DNA of 64,000 bases from an uncultured Clostridia bacterium (GCA_937896665.1 CALBNS010000009.1:13713-77712); one strand, 5' to 3'. Numbered from the stretch's first letter, positions 17,272 to 27,074 are shown. Notes: a model not told the origin generated them from the letters alone. Made by a program: numbers and translations.

Positions 17272-18309
17272 TTACTTTTTCTCAGGTGTAAACCCATAAA
17301 ATGTCTCATAAAAATCTGTAACTGCCTGTTCATACTGTCCTACAGGATATTGTTCCGGATGTAAAACTGAGGCAAGCCATAAGTTTCCCAATGTGCTGCC
17401 CGGAACCGGTGAATCCCAGGACTCAATATTGCTTGGGAACTGATATACCCGTCCATTCACAACGGCATCACATTCTGCAAGATTTTGATCTGCAAGTACT
17501 GATTCTACTGTGTAATCCGCATCTGCAGCCAAAACAATGTACTCAGGATTCCATGTCAGAAGCTGCTCATAGGAAATCTCAGCCCAATAATTGTCCGTCA
17601 AATCCCTTGCCACATTCTCGCCTCCGGCATTCACAATCAGGCTATTCTGATACATTGCCGGACCGGCTGTTGATAAGAAAGAACTATTTCCTGCCATATA
17701 TACCTTAGGTCTACTCACACCATTCAAAGCTTTTTCAAGCTTCTCCATGTTTGTATCAATGTATTGCAGCAACTCATCTGCCCTTTTTTCACTGTCTGTC
17801 GCTTTTCCAAGAAATTCGACTGCTTCCTCTAAAAGGTCCTGATCTTCCGGTTTCACCGCAAGTACTGTAATTCCAAGCTGTTCCAGAGATGGAATTACAT
17901 CTTTTAATTTTGCCGGCAAAATAACCAGATCAGGATTCAATTCCGCACAGCCTTCCAAATCAAACTCTTTGGCAGTTCCCACATTTGGAAGCTGCATAAT
18001 TTCCGGTGCACTCAGACTATAAATCGGACGGCTTCCCGCCTTCGCTTCCACACCTACTAATTTGTCCTTCTGCCCTAAAGCAATCAGAAGGCTGGTGGAA
18101 ATATAATAGCCGCTTACAATCGTCTCAGGCTTTTCTTCAATCACTACTTCTCTTCCCAACTGATCCTTTACTGTTATCGGGTACACAACAGCTTGCTCCT
18201 GCTGTTCCTGTCCTTGTTTGTCTGTCTCTTTATTCCCTGTGTTACTACATGCAGTCGTTACTGCCATGACCAATGCCAATACAAGCAATAAAAGTTTCTT
18301 TTTCATCAT
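17272..18309 (-). CDS. Substrate-binding lipoprotein of the molybdate/iron-type ABC importer
   Basis: A 345-residue lipoprotein. The signal peptide MMKKKLLLLVLALVMA leads to a lipobox ending in Cys near residue 21 (VTTAC), followed by a Lys/Glu/Gln-rich linker and a TroA-fold domain starting YPITVKDQLGREVVIEEKP. The typical helical backbone linker and the NAGGENVARDL segment are present. It is the first gene of the importer operon, just after a ModE-type box. Molybdate or tungstate is the best guess; siderophore or cobalamin uptake cannot be excluded. Confidence 0.88.
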   Translation of the reverse strand: MMKKKLLLLVLALVMAVTTACSNTGNKETDKQGQEQQEQAVVYPITVKDQLGREVVIEEKPETIVSGYYISTSLLIALGQKDKLVGVEAKAGSRPIYSLSAPEIMQLPNVGTAKEFDLEGCAELNPDLVILPAKLKDVIPSLEQLGITVLAVKPEDQDLLEEAVEFLGKATDSEKRADELLQYIDTNMEKLEKALNGVSRPKVYMAGNSSFLSTAGPAMYQNSLIVNAGGENVARDLTDNYWAEISYEQLLTWNPEYIVLAADADYTVESVLADQNLAECDAVVNGRVYQFPSNIESWDSPVPGSTLGNLWLASVLHPEQYPVGQYEQAVTDFYETFYGFTPEKK

Positions 18310-18324
18310 ACAATCTCCTCTTTT

Positions 18325-18348
18325 CGTTATATTTTTAAAACAATAACG
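18325..18348 (-). promoter_or_regulatory. ModE-type operator
   Basis: A 24-base site CGTTAT-N12-ATAACG, with the same arms and spacing as classical ModE boxes such as the one before E. coli moaA. It lies 16 bases before the lipoprotein start, downstream of a candidate -10 TATTAT (about 18351-18356), so binding would repress. The operon it precedes ends with a ModE-like gene, suggesting autoregulation by metal. Confidence 0.6.
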
Positions 18349-18370
18349 ATAATAACAGATTTATGGAAAT

Positions 18371-20668
18371 TTATAAAGTCTTTTTTGCAATTCCTTTTAA
18401 AATTTTCTCCGGTGTAATCGGAAGTTCTCTAACCCAAACTCCTGTCGCATTATAAACTGCATGAGCAATTGCCGGAGATGGTGTATTGATTACAACCTCA
18501 CCGATGGATTTCGCACCAAACGGTCCTGTCGGTTCATAGCTTGATTCAAATTCCACACGAATTCTTCCTACGTCCTGACGGGTCGGAATCTTATACTGCA
18601 TTAAAGAGCGTTCACGAATATTTCCATGTTTTCCATAGGTAATATCTTCAAACAATGCCATACCAATTCCCTGGGCAATACCACCTTCCGTCTGCACTCT
18701 GGCAAGATTAGGATTGATTGGCGTTCCACAATCTACTGTTGCCTCGTAGTTCAGGACTTTTGTTTCACCTGTTTCTTTATCAATCTCAATCTCAGCCATC
18801 CCGACCATAAAAGGCGGAGGTGAAACCGGTGAGGATGTTGTTGAAGTAAACTGTGTCTCATACGTATTATTTACCATCGAAGCTGTCGCAATATCTTTCA
18901 GCGAAACTTGGTTCAAGGCGCCTTCCTTTTCTTTCAAACGATGAACGCTCTGTCCGTCAAATCCCGTTTCTTCCTCACTGCATCCCAAAATCGAAGCACC
19001 GATTTTCTGAATACTTGCACGAAGCTTTGTACACACATCTGCTACTGCAAGTCCTGTCAGATATGTGGTGGAAGATGCATAGGAACCCGAATCATATGGA
19101 GAACTGTCTGTGTCTGCACCATAGACAATGATGTTATCATAATCACATTCCATTACTTCCGCTGCAATCTGCGACAGAACCGTATCACATCCCGTTCCCA
19201 TATCTGCCGCACCGATTGTAAGTGCATAGAAACCGTCATCATTTAATTTTATAGTTGCACCTCCAATGTCACAGTTCGAAATACTTGAGCCCTGCATAGA
19301 CATTGCAACACCCACACTTCGGATTTTTCCATTTCCCATATCCCTACATGGATATTTGTCATTCCACTTCATTCGGTCTGCTGTTGCTTTCAGGCAACGG
19401 TCCAATGCACATGCATTACACTGTTCGTTATAGTATGCCGGCATCACGTCGCCTTCTCTTACAATATTCATCTCACGAAGCACAACCGGGTCCATATGAA
19501 GCTCAACTGCAAGCTCGTTTACGATACTTTCTACAGCAAACAGCCCCTGTGTTGCACCATATCCACGGTATGCACCTGCTGCCTGCACATTCGTATATAC
19601 TACATCATAACTAAATCGATACGCCTTCTGATAGCGATTATATAAAGGAATGGATTTATGTCCCGATAGGCCAACTGTTGTCGGTCCGTGTTCGCCATAA
19701 GCGCCTGTATTCGACAACGTGTGCAAATCAATTCCACAAATCTTTCCATCCTTCATTGCACCGATACGGACATGCATTTCCATCTCATGACGGGGACTTC
19801 CTGCAGTCTGGCTTTCCTCTCTGCTAAACACGAGATACGCAGGTTTACCGGTCTTCCATGTGACAAATGCAGGAAATACTTCTGTTACGCTGGTCTGTTT
19901 TGCGCCGAACCCACCTCCAATACGAGGCTTGGTTACACGAATTTTTGATTTCGGAACATCAAGTGCATGTGCAATAATTCTACGCAAATGAAATACAATC
20001 TGTGTAGAACTGAGAACATTTAACCTGCCATAAGTATCCATATAAGTATAGGTACGAAATGTTTCCATCATCGCCTGACTGTTCGCCTTCGTGTGGTATA
20101 CTCTGTCAAGTACCACATCACATTCTGCAAGCACAGCTTCAATATCTCCATATTCATCACTTGCCTGTGCACACAGATTGCGCTTATTATCTGCGCCAAC
20201 CGGACAATTTGCAATCCAATTATCCTCTGGATGTACCAGTACCGGGTTATCTTTTGCTGTACGAAAATCACTGACTGCCGAAAGCACCTGATATTTCACT
20301 TTCACTAGTTTCAATGCACGGTCAACCGCTTTCTCATTTTCTCCTGCCACGATTGCAACGGCATCTCCATGGAAACGTACATGCCTGTCAAGAATAAGTC
20401 TGTCATACGGACTTGGTTCCGGATATGTCTGCCCTGCCATGGTAAATCGTTTCTGAGGCACATCTTTATATGTATAAATTGCTTCAATGCCCGGCACTTT
20501 CATTGCAACCGATGTATTAATCTCATCAATCATCGCATTTGCATGGGGACTATGTAAGATCTTAACCACCAATGCATTTTTGTCGACCAGATCCCCTGTG
20601 TATACCGGTTTTCCTGTCACCAATGCCATCGCATCCTTCTTTCGGAAAGACTGATTTACGCTACGCAT
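18371..20668 (-). CDS. Xanthine-dehydrogenase-type molybdopterin subunit
   Basis: A 765-residue molybdenum hydroxylase large subunit. Visible motifs are TGKPVYTGDL at the N-terminus, RIGGGFGAKQT near residue 260, AYRGYGATQG near 375, and the C-terminal PTGPFGAKSIGE whose Glu is the catalytic base position. The start at 20668 follows GGGAGG and overlaps the stop of the [2Fe-2S] gene. The protein family hydroxylates purines or other N-heterocycles or aldehydes. Xanthine or a related purine is inferred from the nearby NCS2 permease and xpt. Confidence 0.85.
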   Translation of the reverse strand: MRSVNQSFRKKDAMALVTGKPVYTGDLVDKNALVVKILHSPHANAMIDEINTSVAMKVPGIEAIYTYKDVPQKRFTMAGQTYPEPSPYDRLILDRHVRFHGDAVAIVAGENEKAVDRALKLVKVKYQVLSAVSDFRTAKDNPVLVHPEDNWIANCPVGADNKRNLCAQASDEYGDIEAVLAECDVVLDRVYHTKANSQAMMETFRTYTYMDTYGRLNVLSSTQIVFHLRRIIAHALDVPKSKIRVTKPRIGGGFGAKQTSVTEVFPAFVTWKTGKPAYLVFSREESQTAGSPRHEMEMHVRIGAMKDGKICGIDLHTLSNTGAYGEHGPTTVGLSGHKSIPLYNRYQKAYRFSYDVVYTNVQAAGAYRGYGATQGLFAVESIVNELAVELHMDPVVLREMNIVREGDVMPAYYNEQCNACALDRCLKATADRMKWNDKYPCRDMGNGKIRSVGVAMSMQGSSISNCDIGGATIKLNDDGFYALTIGAADMGTGCDTVLSQIAAEVMECDYDNIIVYGADTDSSPYDSGSYASSTTYLTGLAVADVCTKLRASIQKIGASILGCSEEETGFDGQSVHRLKEKEGALNQVSLKDIATASMVNNTYETQFTSTTSSPVSPPPFMVGMAEIEIDKETGETKVLNYEATVDCGTPINPNLARVQTEGGIAQGIGMALFEDITYGKHGNIRERSLMQYKIPTRQDVGRIRVEFESSYEPTGPFGAKSIGEVVINTPSPAIAHAVYNATGVWVRELPITPEKILKGIAKKTL

Positions 20669-21140
20669 CTTGTACACCTCCCTTTTGAGCATCTTTAAAC
20701 GCGAGATAGTTTTGAATACCTCGAAGCTGTCCCTCATAACCGGAGCAACGGCAAAGATTTCCCGCTAAATAAGATAAAATCTCCTCCTCACTTGGATATG
20801 GATTTTCACGGAACATGGCAATTGCATTCATCATAAGTCCCGGATTGCAGAAACCACATTGCTCCGCACCCTGATCTGCAATAAACGCACCAAAATCTGC
20901 TGCTTCCTGCTGAAGTCCTTCCAAAGTCGTCACACGCTGGCCCTCTGCTCTCGCTGCAAGAACGGAACAAGACAATACCGGCTTATCATTTATAAACACT
21001 GTGCAGAGTCCACAGTTTGATGATTCACATCCTCTCTTTACACTCAGGCAGCCCAAGTTTCTGACTACATCAATCAGCAGACTATCTGCCTCGATTTCTG
21101 TCGTAACCTTCTTGCCATTTAAGGTAAATTTCAATTCCAT
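20661..21140 (-). CDS. Xanthine-dehydrogenase-type [2Fe-2S] subunit
   Basis: A 159-residue CoxS/XdhC-type protein. The plant-type cluster motif is CESSNCGLCTVFINDKPVLSC (residues 38-58), and the second helical domain carries CGFCNPGLMMNA near 97 and CRCSGYEGQLRG near 132. It relays electrons from the molybdenum centre to FAD. It lies between the FAD and molybdopterin genes with near-zero spacing. Confidence 0.93.
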   Translation of the reverse strand: MELKFTLNGKKVTTEIEADSLLIDVVRNLGCLSVKRGCESSNCGLCTVFINDKPVLSCSVLAARAEGQRVTTLEGLQQEAADFGAFIADQGAEQCGFCNPGLMMNAIAMFRENPYPSEEEILSYLAGNLCRCSGYEGQLRGIQNYLAFKDAQKGGVQDA

Positions 21141-21141
21141 A

Positions 21142-21939
21142 TTATTGTTTCCTTTCTGCCAATATTATTGCTCTCTTCACAAGCACCGGAGCAATCTGTC
21201 TCCGATAATCCGCACTGGCTCTCATGTTCGTACCAAACACCAGCTGGTCGGCCACATATTTTCCAAAGTTCTCTGCTTCCTCAAGGGTCACATTCCCTTT
21301 CCCCACAAGCAGACCTTTCTCGTCCATTACCATCTGTGCCTTGGCCGGTCTTGCACCTATAATTGCACGCCATACACCATCCATACAGCTTACTGCACAC
21401 GTCAGAATCGGAAAATCTGTTCTCGCATGCCGCTGTGCCAGATATGCAATCCGAATCGGTTTTTTCTTCACTACTAATTTTACAAGAATATCCCTGTCGG
21501 CCTTTTGCTTGGCATATTCATGCAATGCAACCCCTCCGGCTTTGTGACAGACTACTTCCGTATCCATCGCGATAAGCACCGTCAACACATCGGAAAATCC
21601 ATACCTTCCGTAAACGGAGCCACCCACAGTTGCAGTATTCCGAAACTGCACACCTACAATGTCTTTCACTGCCTCTCTGACTGCCCCACATGCGTACCGG
21701 TTCAGACCTTCATGAAGCTCCAACTGTCTCAATGTTACCATGCAGCCAATTTCAAACGCGTCTTCCGTCTCTACAATTTCATCAAGTCCAAGCCCCGACA
21801 AATCAATTGCCGTTCCTGTCATCTTTGAAGTCATCTTCAACCAGTGCATACCGCCGAGGACGACATTACTTTTCTTCTGATTCAGTTCATATGCTTCATC
21901 AAGACTCTTTACCTTCACATACTGCTTAATCTGCAACAA
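21142..21939 (-). CDS. Xanthine-dehydrogenase-type FAD subunit
   Basis: A CoxM/XdhB-type FAD-binding protein of about 265 residues. It has VVLGGMHWLK as a diverged form of the usual glycine-rich FAD loop, then the QFRNTATVGGSVYGRYGFSD segment typical of the family. I place the start at a TTG (21939) preceded by GGAGGGAAAGAGA; in-frame starts further upstream (ATG at about 21978, TTG at 21996) lack a ribosome site. It is the first gene of the three-subunit enzyme. Confidence 0.85.
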   Translation of the reverse strand: MLQIKQYVKVKSLDEAYELNQKKSNVVLGGMHWLKMTSKMTGTAIDLSGLGLDEIVETEDAFEIGCMVTLRQLELHEGLNRYACGAVREAVKDIVGVQFRNTATVGGSVYGRYGFSDVLTVLIAMDTEVVCHKAGGVALHEYAKQKADRDILVKLVVKKKPIRIAYLAQRHARTDFPILTCAVSCMDGVWRAIIGARPAKAQMVMDEKGLLVGKGNVTLEEAENFGKYVADQLVFGTNMRASADYRRQIAPVLVKRAIILAERKQ

Positions 21940-22034
21940 TCTCTTTCCCTCCAAAATACTATTTTCATTTATTTTCATTTTACTAATTTTCAACAAATTT
22001 GTCTACAGAAAGCTGGTTTATACAAACTTTCGCC

Positions 22035-22064
22035 CAAAAAAGAGAGAGCCTTTAAAGACTCTCC
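22035..22064 (-). terminator. Rho-independent terminator of the purine permease
   Basis: Minus-strand arms GAGAGTC and GGCTCTC around TTTAAA, followed by TCTTTTTT. It lies directly after the permease stop and separates it from the molybdoenzyme genes. Confidence 0.85.
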
Positions 22065-22072
22065 CTGCATTT

Positions 22073-23461
22073 CTATGCTTGCTTTTCTTTCGGTAATAAT
22101 ATATTCATTAAAATCGCAACTACGGCTGCCGGAACAATGCCGGAACCTCCAAAAATCAACTGTACACTCTGTGGCAATGCATTTAAAATTGCTGTATTTG
22201 CTCCGATGCCATATCCAAGTCCTAACGAAACCGAAACAATCGAAATGTTCCTTGCCGTCATCGGATGTTTCGTAATCAGTTGAATACCACTTACCACAAT
22301 TGATGAAAACATCATAACTGCTGCACCACCGAGCACTGACTGCGGCATAATCGAGATCAATGCGCCTACTTTTGGGAACAAACCACAGATAATTAGAAAC
22401 ACACCGCCAATTGCAAGTGCATAACGGTTTACAATCTTTGTCATTGTCACAAGTCCCACGTTCTGCGAGAAAGATGTATTCGGAAGAACACCGAACAATG
22501 ACGCAAAGGCTGAACCAAGTCCGTCACAAATCACGCCCCCTGATAGTTCTTTATCCGTTGCTTCTCTGCCCATTCCACCTTCCATAACACCGGAAATATC
22601 GCCGACTGTCTCAACAGCAGTCACAATAAACATAATTCCAATTGGAAGAATTGCACGCATATCAAACTCAAGTGGTACCGGCATGAACTTTGGTACTTCA
22701 AACCATGCTGCCTGAGCAACCTTATCCCAATTCAGCACCCACGCCTTTGTGTATTCAACTCCGTCGGCTGTCATCCCTGTCGTTTCAAGCACAACGCCCA
22801 TAATCATTGCCACTATGTATCCCGCAATAATACCAAATAAAATTGCTGCTGTGGATGTAATTCCTTTTGTACAGTGTTTTAATACAATAATTACAACCAA
22901 TACAAATAATCCTAGAAATAAGTTTTCCAAAGAACCATAATCCTTCGCGCTGTTTCCGCCTCCAAATGTGCCAATGCCTACTCCTATCAGGGAAAGACCA
23001 ATGGTCAACACAACTGTACCCGTGACAACCGGTGGAAAAAATCTGCGAAGTGGTTTCAGCAGGAAACCAAGCACCGCCTCAAAGAGTCCGCCGATTAGGG
23101 AAGCACCCATAATTGCACCGTATGAGAATATGCCACCACCAAGAACCGCTGCCACCGAGTTAAACACTCCAATAAATCCGGAACTTGTGCCCATGATAAT
23201 TGGCACTTTACCGCCACACGGACCAATTGAAAACAACTGTACCAAAGTAACGATTCCGGCAATAAGCATTGCATTCTGCAACAGAGAAACCTGAAGTGCA
23301 GAACCTGCTGCAATTCCAGCCGCACCACTGATAATCAGAATCGGAGTCAAATTTCCAACAAACATTGCCAGCACGTGCTGAAGACCCATCGGAACTGCCT
23401 GCTTTAATGGAAGCCGTCCTTCAAACTCATACGGACTTGAATAAACCTTTTCTTTTTTCAT
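22073..23461 (-). CDS. NCS2 family purine/xanthine permease
   Basis: A 462-residue membrane protein of the nucleobase-cation symporter-2 family. It has VPMGLQHVLAMFVGN near the N-terminus, the TM8 acidic site AVETVGDISG near residue 280, and the family signature SQNVGLVTMTKIVNR near 330. It likely imports xanthine, urate or uracil with protons; xanthine is favoured by the neighbouring xanthine-dehydrogenase-type genes and xpt. The start at 23461 has GGGGGGA upstream. Confidence 0.88.
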   Translation of the reverse strand: MKKEKVYSSPYEFEGRLPLKQAVPMGLQHVLAMFVGNLTPILIISGAAGIAAGSALQVSLLQNAMLIAGIVTLVQLFSIGPCGGKVPIIMGTSSGFIGVFNSVAAVLGGGIFSYGAIMGASLIGGLFEAVLGFLLKPLRRFFPPVVTGTVVLTIGLSLIGVGIGTFGGGNSAKDYGSLENLFLGLFVLVVIIVLKHCTKGITSTAAILFGIIAGYIVAMIMGVVLETTGMTADGVEYTKAWVLNWDKVAQAAWFEVPKFMPVPLEFDMRAILPIGIMFIVTAVETVGDISGVMEGGMGREATDKELSGGVICDGLGSAFASLFGVLPNTSFSQNVGLVTMTKIVNRYALAIGGVFLIICGLFPKVGALISIMPQSVLGGAAVMMFSSIVVSGIQLITKHPMTARNISIVSVSLGLGYGIGANTAILNALPQSVQLIFGGSGIVPAAVVAILMNILLPKEKQA

Positions 23462-23478
23462 CGTGTATCCCCCCAAGA

Positions 23479-24651
23479 TTAGATTCCTGCCACACCACTC
23501 TTGCGTGCCGCTTCTGCAACTGCTGCTGCAACTGCATCTTTTACACGCTCATCAAATGCTGCCGGAAGAATATAGTCTGCATGCAACTCTTCGTCTGAAA
23601 CAAGACCTGCGATTGCAACTGCTGCCGCAACCTTCATTTCATCATTGATATCAGACGCGCGTACATCTAATGCACCACGGAAAATTCCAGGGAATGCAAG
23701 CACGTTATTTACCTGATTCGGATAATCACTGCGTCCTGTAGATACAACTGCTGCTCCGCCTGCTTTTGCGTCCTCTGGGAAAATCTCCGGTGTTGGATTC
23801 GCACATGCAAAAATAATTGCATCCTTATTCATTGTTTCAACCATTTCCCTTGTCACTGTGCCTGGTGCTGATACTCCGATAAATACATCTGCACCTTTAA
23901 TTACATCTTTCAAAGAACCTTGTTCTTTGTTCAGGTTTGTAATCTTAGCAATTTCACTCTTCACTGCATTCAGACCTTCACGTCCTTCATAAATTGCCCC
24001 CTTGCGGTCACACATTACAACGTTTTTAAGACCCATGCTCATAAGAAGTTTGACGATTGCTGTTCCGGCTGCGCCTGCACCTGAAGTAACAATCTTTACC
24101 TCATCCAATTTCTTTCCAACTAATTTCAAGGCATTAATGAGACCTGCAAGTGTGATGACTGCTGTACCATGCTGATCATCATGGAAAATAGGAATATCAC
24201 AACGTTCTTTTAGTTTCTTTTCAATTTCAAAACAACGTGGCGCTGAGATATCCTCAAGGTTAACACCGCCAAAAGAACCTGCCAATAATGCTACTGTATT
24301 TACAATTTCATCAACATCCTTGCTACGAACACAAAGTGGAATTGCATCTACATCACCAAAGGCTTTAAATAATACACATTTTCCTTCCATAACCGGCATA
24401 CCGGCTTCTGGTCCGATATCTCCAAGTCCCAATACTGCTGTTCCATCTGTTACAACTGCAACTGTATTCCAACGGCGTGTCAAATCGTAGCTTTTATCCA
24501 CATCTTTTTGAATTTCAAGACAAGGCTGGGCTACACCAGGTGTATATGCTAAAGATAAAGCATCCTTATTATCTACTGCTGCACGTGCTGTAACTTCTAA
24601 TTTTCCTTTCCATTCATAGTGTTTCTTCAAAGATTCTGCTGCATAATCCAT
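23479..24651 (-). CDS. NAD(P)-dependent malic enzyme (decarboxylating)
   Basis: A 390-residue short bacterial malic enzyme. It has the N-terminal SLAYTPGVAQPC motif with the catalytic Tyr, VVTDGTAVLGLGDIGPEAGMPVMEGK near residue 75, the HDDQHGTAVI metal site near 150, and the nucleotide motif GAGAAGTAI near 185. It converts malate to pyruvate plus CO2 or the reverse. The start at 24651 follows GAGGAGGAAGAG. It shares malate with the dehydrogenase at 10,168 but is transcribed separately. Confidence 0.92.
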   Translation of the reverse strand: MDYAAESLKKHYEWKGKLEVTARAAVDNKDALSLAYTPGVAQPCLEIQKDVDKSYDLTRRWNTVAVVTDGTAVLGLGDIGPEAGMPVMEGKCVLFKAFGDVDAIPLCVRSKDVDEIVNTVALLAGSFGGVNLEDISAPRCFEIEKKLKERCDIPIFHDDQHGTAVITLAGLINALKLVGKKLDEVKIVTSGAGAAGTAIVKLLMSMGLKNVVMCDRKGAIYEGREGLNAVKSEIAKITNLNKEQGSLKDVIKGADVFIGVSAPGTVTREMVETMNKDAIIFACANPTPEIFPEDAKAGGAAVVSTGRSDYPNQVNNVLAFPGIFRGALDVRASDINDEMKVAAAVAIAGLVSDEELHADYILPAAFDERVKDAVAAAVAEAARKSGVAGI

Positions 24652-24789
24652 GACTCTTCCTCCTCTTTTCCTTATTATGTTATGTATCATTTTATATTTT
24701 CACTGTCTACGAGTATAGCAGATTTTCCATATATACGCAACGAGGGTATAACAAATTTCGACCTCAGATTTAGATATCCAAGCCACCTA

Positions 24790-25016
24790 GTTTTAACAGT
24801 AGTAACAAATCCCGCTGAGGCCCAAGCCATGCTTCCTCCGGCACAAACCACTCCTGTAATATGTATTCCCCCTTCTCTGCCTCCATGTCCTACTAAATTC
24901 CGCAATTTTACCAATCGCTCTTCCCATAGCATGAATCGGATTCGGCAATTCAAAGTCTGAAAAGCTGTGGCCTCCACCAAATGTTCTTGCCCCAAGGTAA
25001 AAGGGGAATATCCAAT
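24790..25016 (-). pseudogene. Relic of an M20-family peptidase
   Basis: On the minus strand one frame reads ARTFGGGHSFSDFELPNP then IHAMGRAIGKIAEF. This closely resembles the dimerisation-domain entry of M20 metallopeptidases (GGHS-x-D-F-G-x-PNPIHA). The reading then shifts frame into ITGVVCAGGSMAWASAGF. Neither end of the gene survives. The stretch lies between malic enzyme and the amidohydrolase. Confidence 0.5.
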
Positions 25017-25019
25017 TAA

Positions 25020-26174
25020 CTACTCTTCTTGATTTTCATAAATGACTTCCCCGTCTATGATTGTATATAGCGTTTTTGTAAACACTTCGAGCGGATTTCC
25101 CGAAAAAATTGCTATATCCGCATCCTTACCACTCTCAAGACTTCCCACTCTGTGTGCCACCCGGCATATATGTGCCGCATTGATCGTAATGGCTTTTAAG
25201 CCTTCTTCCATTGGCAATCCGTTTTTCACGGCAATCCCTGCACAGAGAGGAAGATATTGAATCAATGCTACAGGATGGTCTGTGGTGACGGCAAATAAAA
25301 CACCTGCCTCCTGCAGGATTTTATTGGTCTTAAAATTCATATTTTGTATTTCAAGTTTGGATCTGGATGTGAGATCCGTTCCTACAATTACCGGAAATCC
25401 GGCAGCCTTTACCTCATCCACAATCAAGTGACTCTCTGTTCCATGGTCAATCGTAATGTCTACCTGAAATTCTTTTGCAATCCGTATGGCAGTAAGAATA
25501 TCATCTGCCCTGTGTGCATGTGACTTTAGTGGAATTTCCCTACTGAGAACCGGAAGCCACGGTTCCATCTCAAAGTCTGCTTTTTCTAGTCTGCCTTCTT
25601 CCTTATCTTTTTTGTATTGCACAGCCTCATGCAAAGTTTTTCGAAGCAATGCAGCCGTTCCCATCCTTGTAGATGGGTATTGATTCTTGTCGCCATATGT
25701 CGTCTTTGGATTTTCTCCAAATGCCACCTTCATGGCCGCCGGATTTTTTACGATCATATGATCTACACACCTGCCCTGTGTTTTCATAAATACAAACTGG
25801 CCACCAGCTACATTGGCACTGCCCGGTCCTGTCATAACCGACGTGATTCCTGCTGCAATTGCATCGTGAAAAGCAGGATCCATGGGATTTATTCCGTCTA
25901 TGGCACGAAGCGCGGCTGTCACAGGGGCTGTTTCCTCATTACAGTCATCTCCTACTGGTCCCCATTTTTCTTCTATAATTCCAATATGGGCATGAGATTC
26001 AATGAGCCCGGGCAAAACCCAGGCTCCATCAACATCCAATATTTTTTCATCTTTTTCACTTTTAAACGCAGACATAGAACCGACTTGATCAATTAACGTT
26101 CCTTTCGTGCGCACATAACCACATTCTATATTGTTTCCTGTCATAGTGAATATTTTACCATTTATAATTACCAT
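25020..26174 (-). CDS. Imidazolonepropionase-like amidohydrolase
   Basis: A 384-residue metal-dependent hydrolase. Metal and fold motifs are LPGLIESHAHIG near residue 55, LKSHAHRADDI near 218, ITIDHGTESH near 243, and the late Asp in AVTTDHPVALIQ near 297. A C-terminal GKDADIAIFSG segment returns to the composite beta domain. The family cleaves cyclic amides, dipeptides or imidazolones. The substrate cannot be read from sequence. It has no obvious operon partner. Confidence 0.85.
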   Translation of the reverse strand: MVIINGKIFTMTGNNIECGYVRTKGTLIDQVGSMSAFKSEKDEKILDVDGAWVLPGLIESHAHIGIIEEKWGPVGDDCNEETAPVTAALRAIDGINPMDPAFHDAIAAGITSVMTGPGSANVAGGQFVFMKTQGRCVDHMIVKNPAAMKVAFGENPKTTYGDKNQYPSTRMGTAALLRKTLHEAVQYKKDKEEGRLEKADFEMEPWLPVLSREIPLKSHAHRADDILTAIRIAKEFQVDITIDHGTESHLIVDEVKAAGFPVIVGTDLTSRSKLEIQNMNFKTNKILQEAGVLFAVTTDHPVALIQYLPLCAGIAVKNGLPMEEGLKAITINAAHICRVAHRVGSLESGKDADIAIFSGNPLEVFTKTLYTIIDGEVIYENQEE

Positions 26175-26288
26175 GTTATCATTTCTCCATTTCTAAGAAT
26201 TCATGTTTAATATTCCCTCAAACAGAAATTTTTATTACAATTAGAACTAGAGTACTCCGATAAGGAACTTGACCGTGGCTCAATCCTT

Positions 26289-27074
26289 TTACTTAATATC
26301 CTTCCTGCAATACCGAATATATGCCATGACAATCCCAAGAAAGCCATACAACATTCCAAGCAAAACAAGTTTTCCATCCAGACAACCATTTGTTACAATA
26401 TCAGCCCCTTCACAATATCCGAAAGGCGTAATGTATTTGAGAAATTCCACACTCTCGGAAATGTTGGCAATCAAGTTTAGAAAATACATCAACGCTGTAA
26501 TGCCAAGACCAATTCCAATGCTTCCTCTTCTTAAAAAAGCAGAAATCCCAAAACAGATTCCGGCCAGTTCCATTTGCAAAAGAAAATATGCAAGATGCAT
26601 CAGGCTCACTTCTTTCCATGGTATCTCTTCTCCGATTATCGTCATGGATCCTATAGATAACCAAAAAACAAGCAGGTTCATAAGAATAATCTGCATCATT
26701 ACTGCACACAGCTTTTCTGTAAGAATCCGAGCACGGCTAACCGGATGTGTAAGCAGGAATTCCGCAGTCCGTTCCTTTTCCTCTTTTGCAAGTGTAGACG
26801 CTGCTATAAGTGATGCAAAAAATGCACCGCCAAGTCCCAATACGTTACCGCACTCAACCGCATAAAACCCTATCAAAGTTCCAAAATTCAGTCTGTCCAT
26901 GCCGAAGGCAGCCGTAAAACTTCCCATAGAGGCAAATATGTCACTGACCCCTTCCATTTCTCCCTTCATTTCAGGGAACAGAAAGATACAAGTTACTAGC
27001 AAAAAGGCAATTGATAATGTCCAAATGGCAAATGCATTTCTACCCTGCCTTAATTCATGTTTCACCAGTGTCAT
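26289..27074 (-). CDS. ABC-2 type transporter permease
   Basis: A 261-residue membrane protein with six hydrophobic segments. The LAKEEKERTAEFLLTHPVSR segment near residue 95 is typical of ABC-2 export permeases. Its start overlaps the stop of the ATPase gene by one base, so the two form an exporter. Cargo unknown. Confidence 0.85.
   Translation of the reverse strand: MTLVKHELRQGRNAFAIWTLSIAFLLVTCIFLFPEMKGEMEGVSDIFASMGSFTAAFGMDRLNFGTLIGFYAVECGNVLGLGGAFFASLIAASTLAKEEKERTAEFLLTHPVSRARILTEKLCAVMMQIILMNLLVFWLSIGSMTIIGEEIPWKEVSLMHLAYFLLQMELAGICFGISAFLRRGSIGIGLGITALMYFLNLIANISESVEFLKYITPFGYCEGADIVTNGCLDGKLVLLGMLYGFLGIVMAYIRYCRKDIK

Noticed and set aside
22968..23294. Plus-strand readings rich in Pro and Thr opposite the permease and other genes
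   Set aside because: They lie antisense to well-supported genes, have no ribosome sites and no recognisable domains.
24687..24995. A 102-residue minus-strand reading as a real gene
   Set aside because: It has no family match in its own frame, while another frame shows an M20 peptidase fragment; it is part of a relic.
26175..26288. A small gene between the amidohydrolase and ABC permease
   Set aside because: Only short, poorly composed readings are present, extending antisense into the permease.
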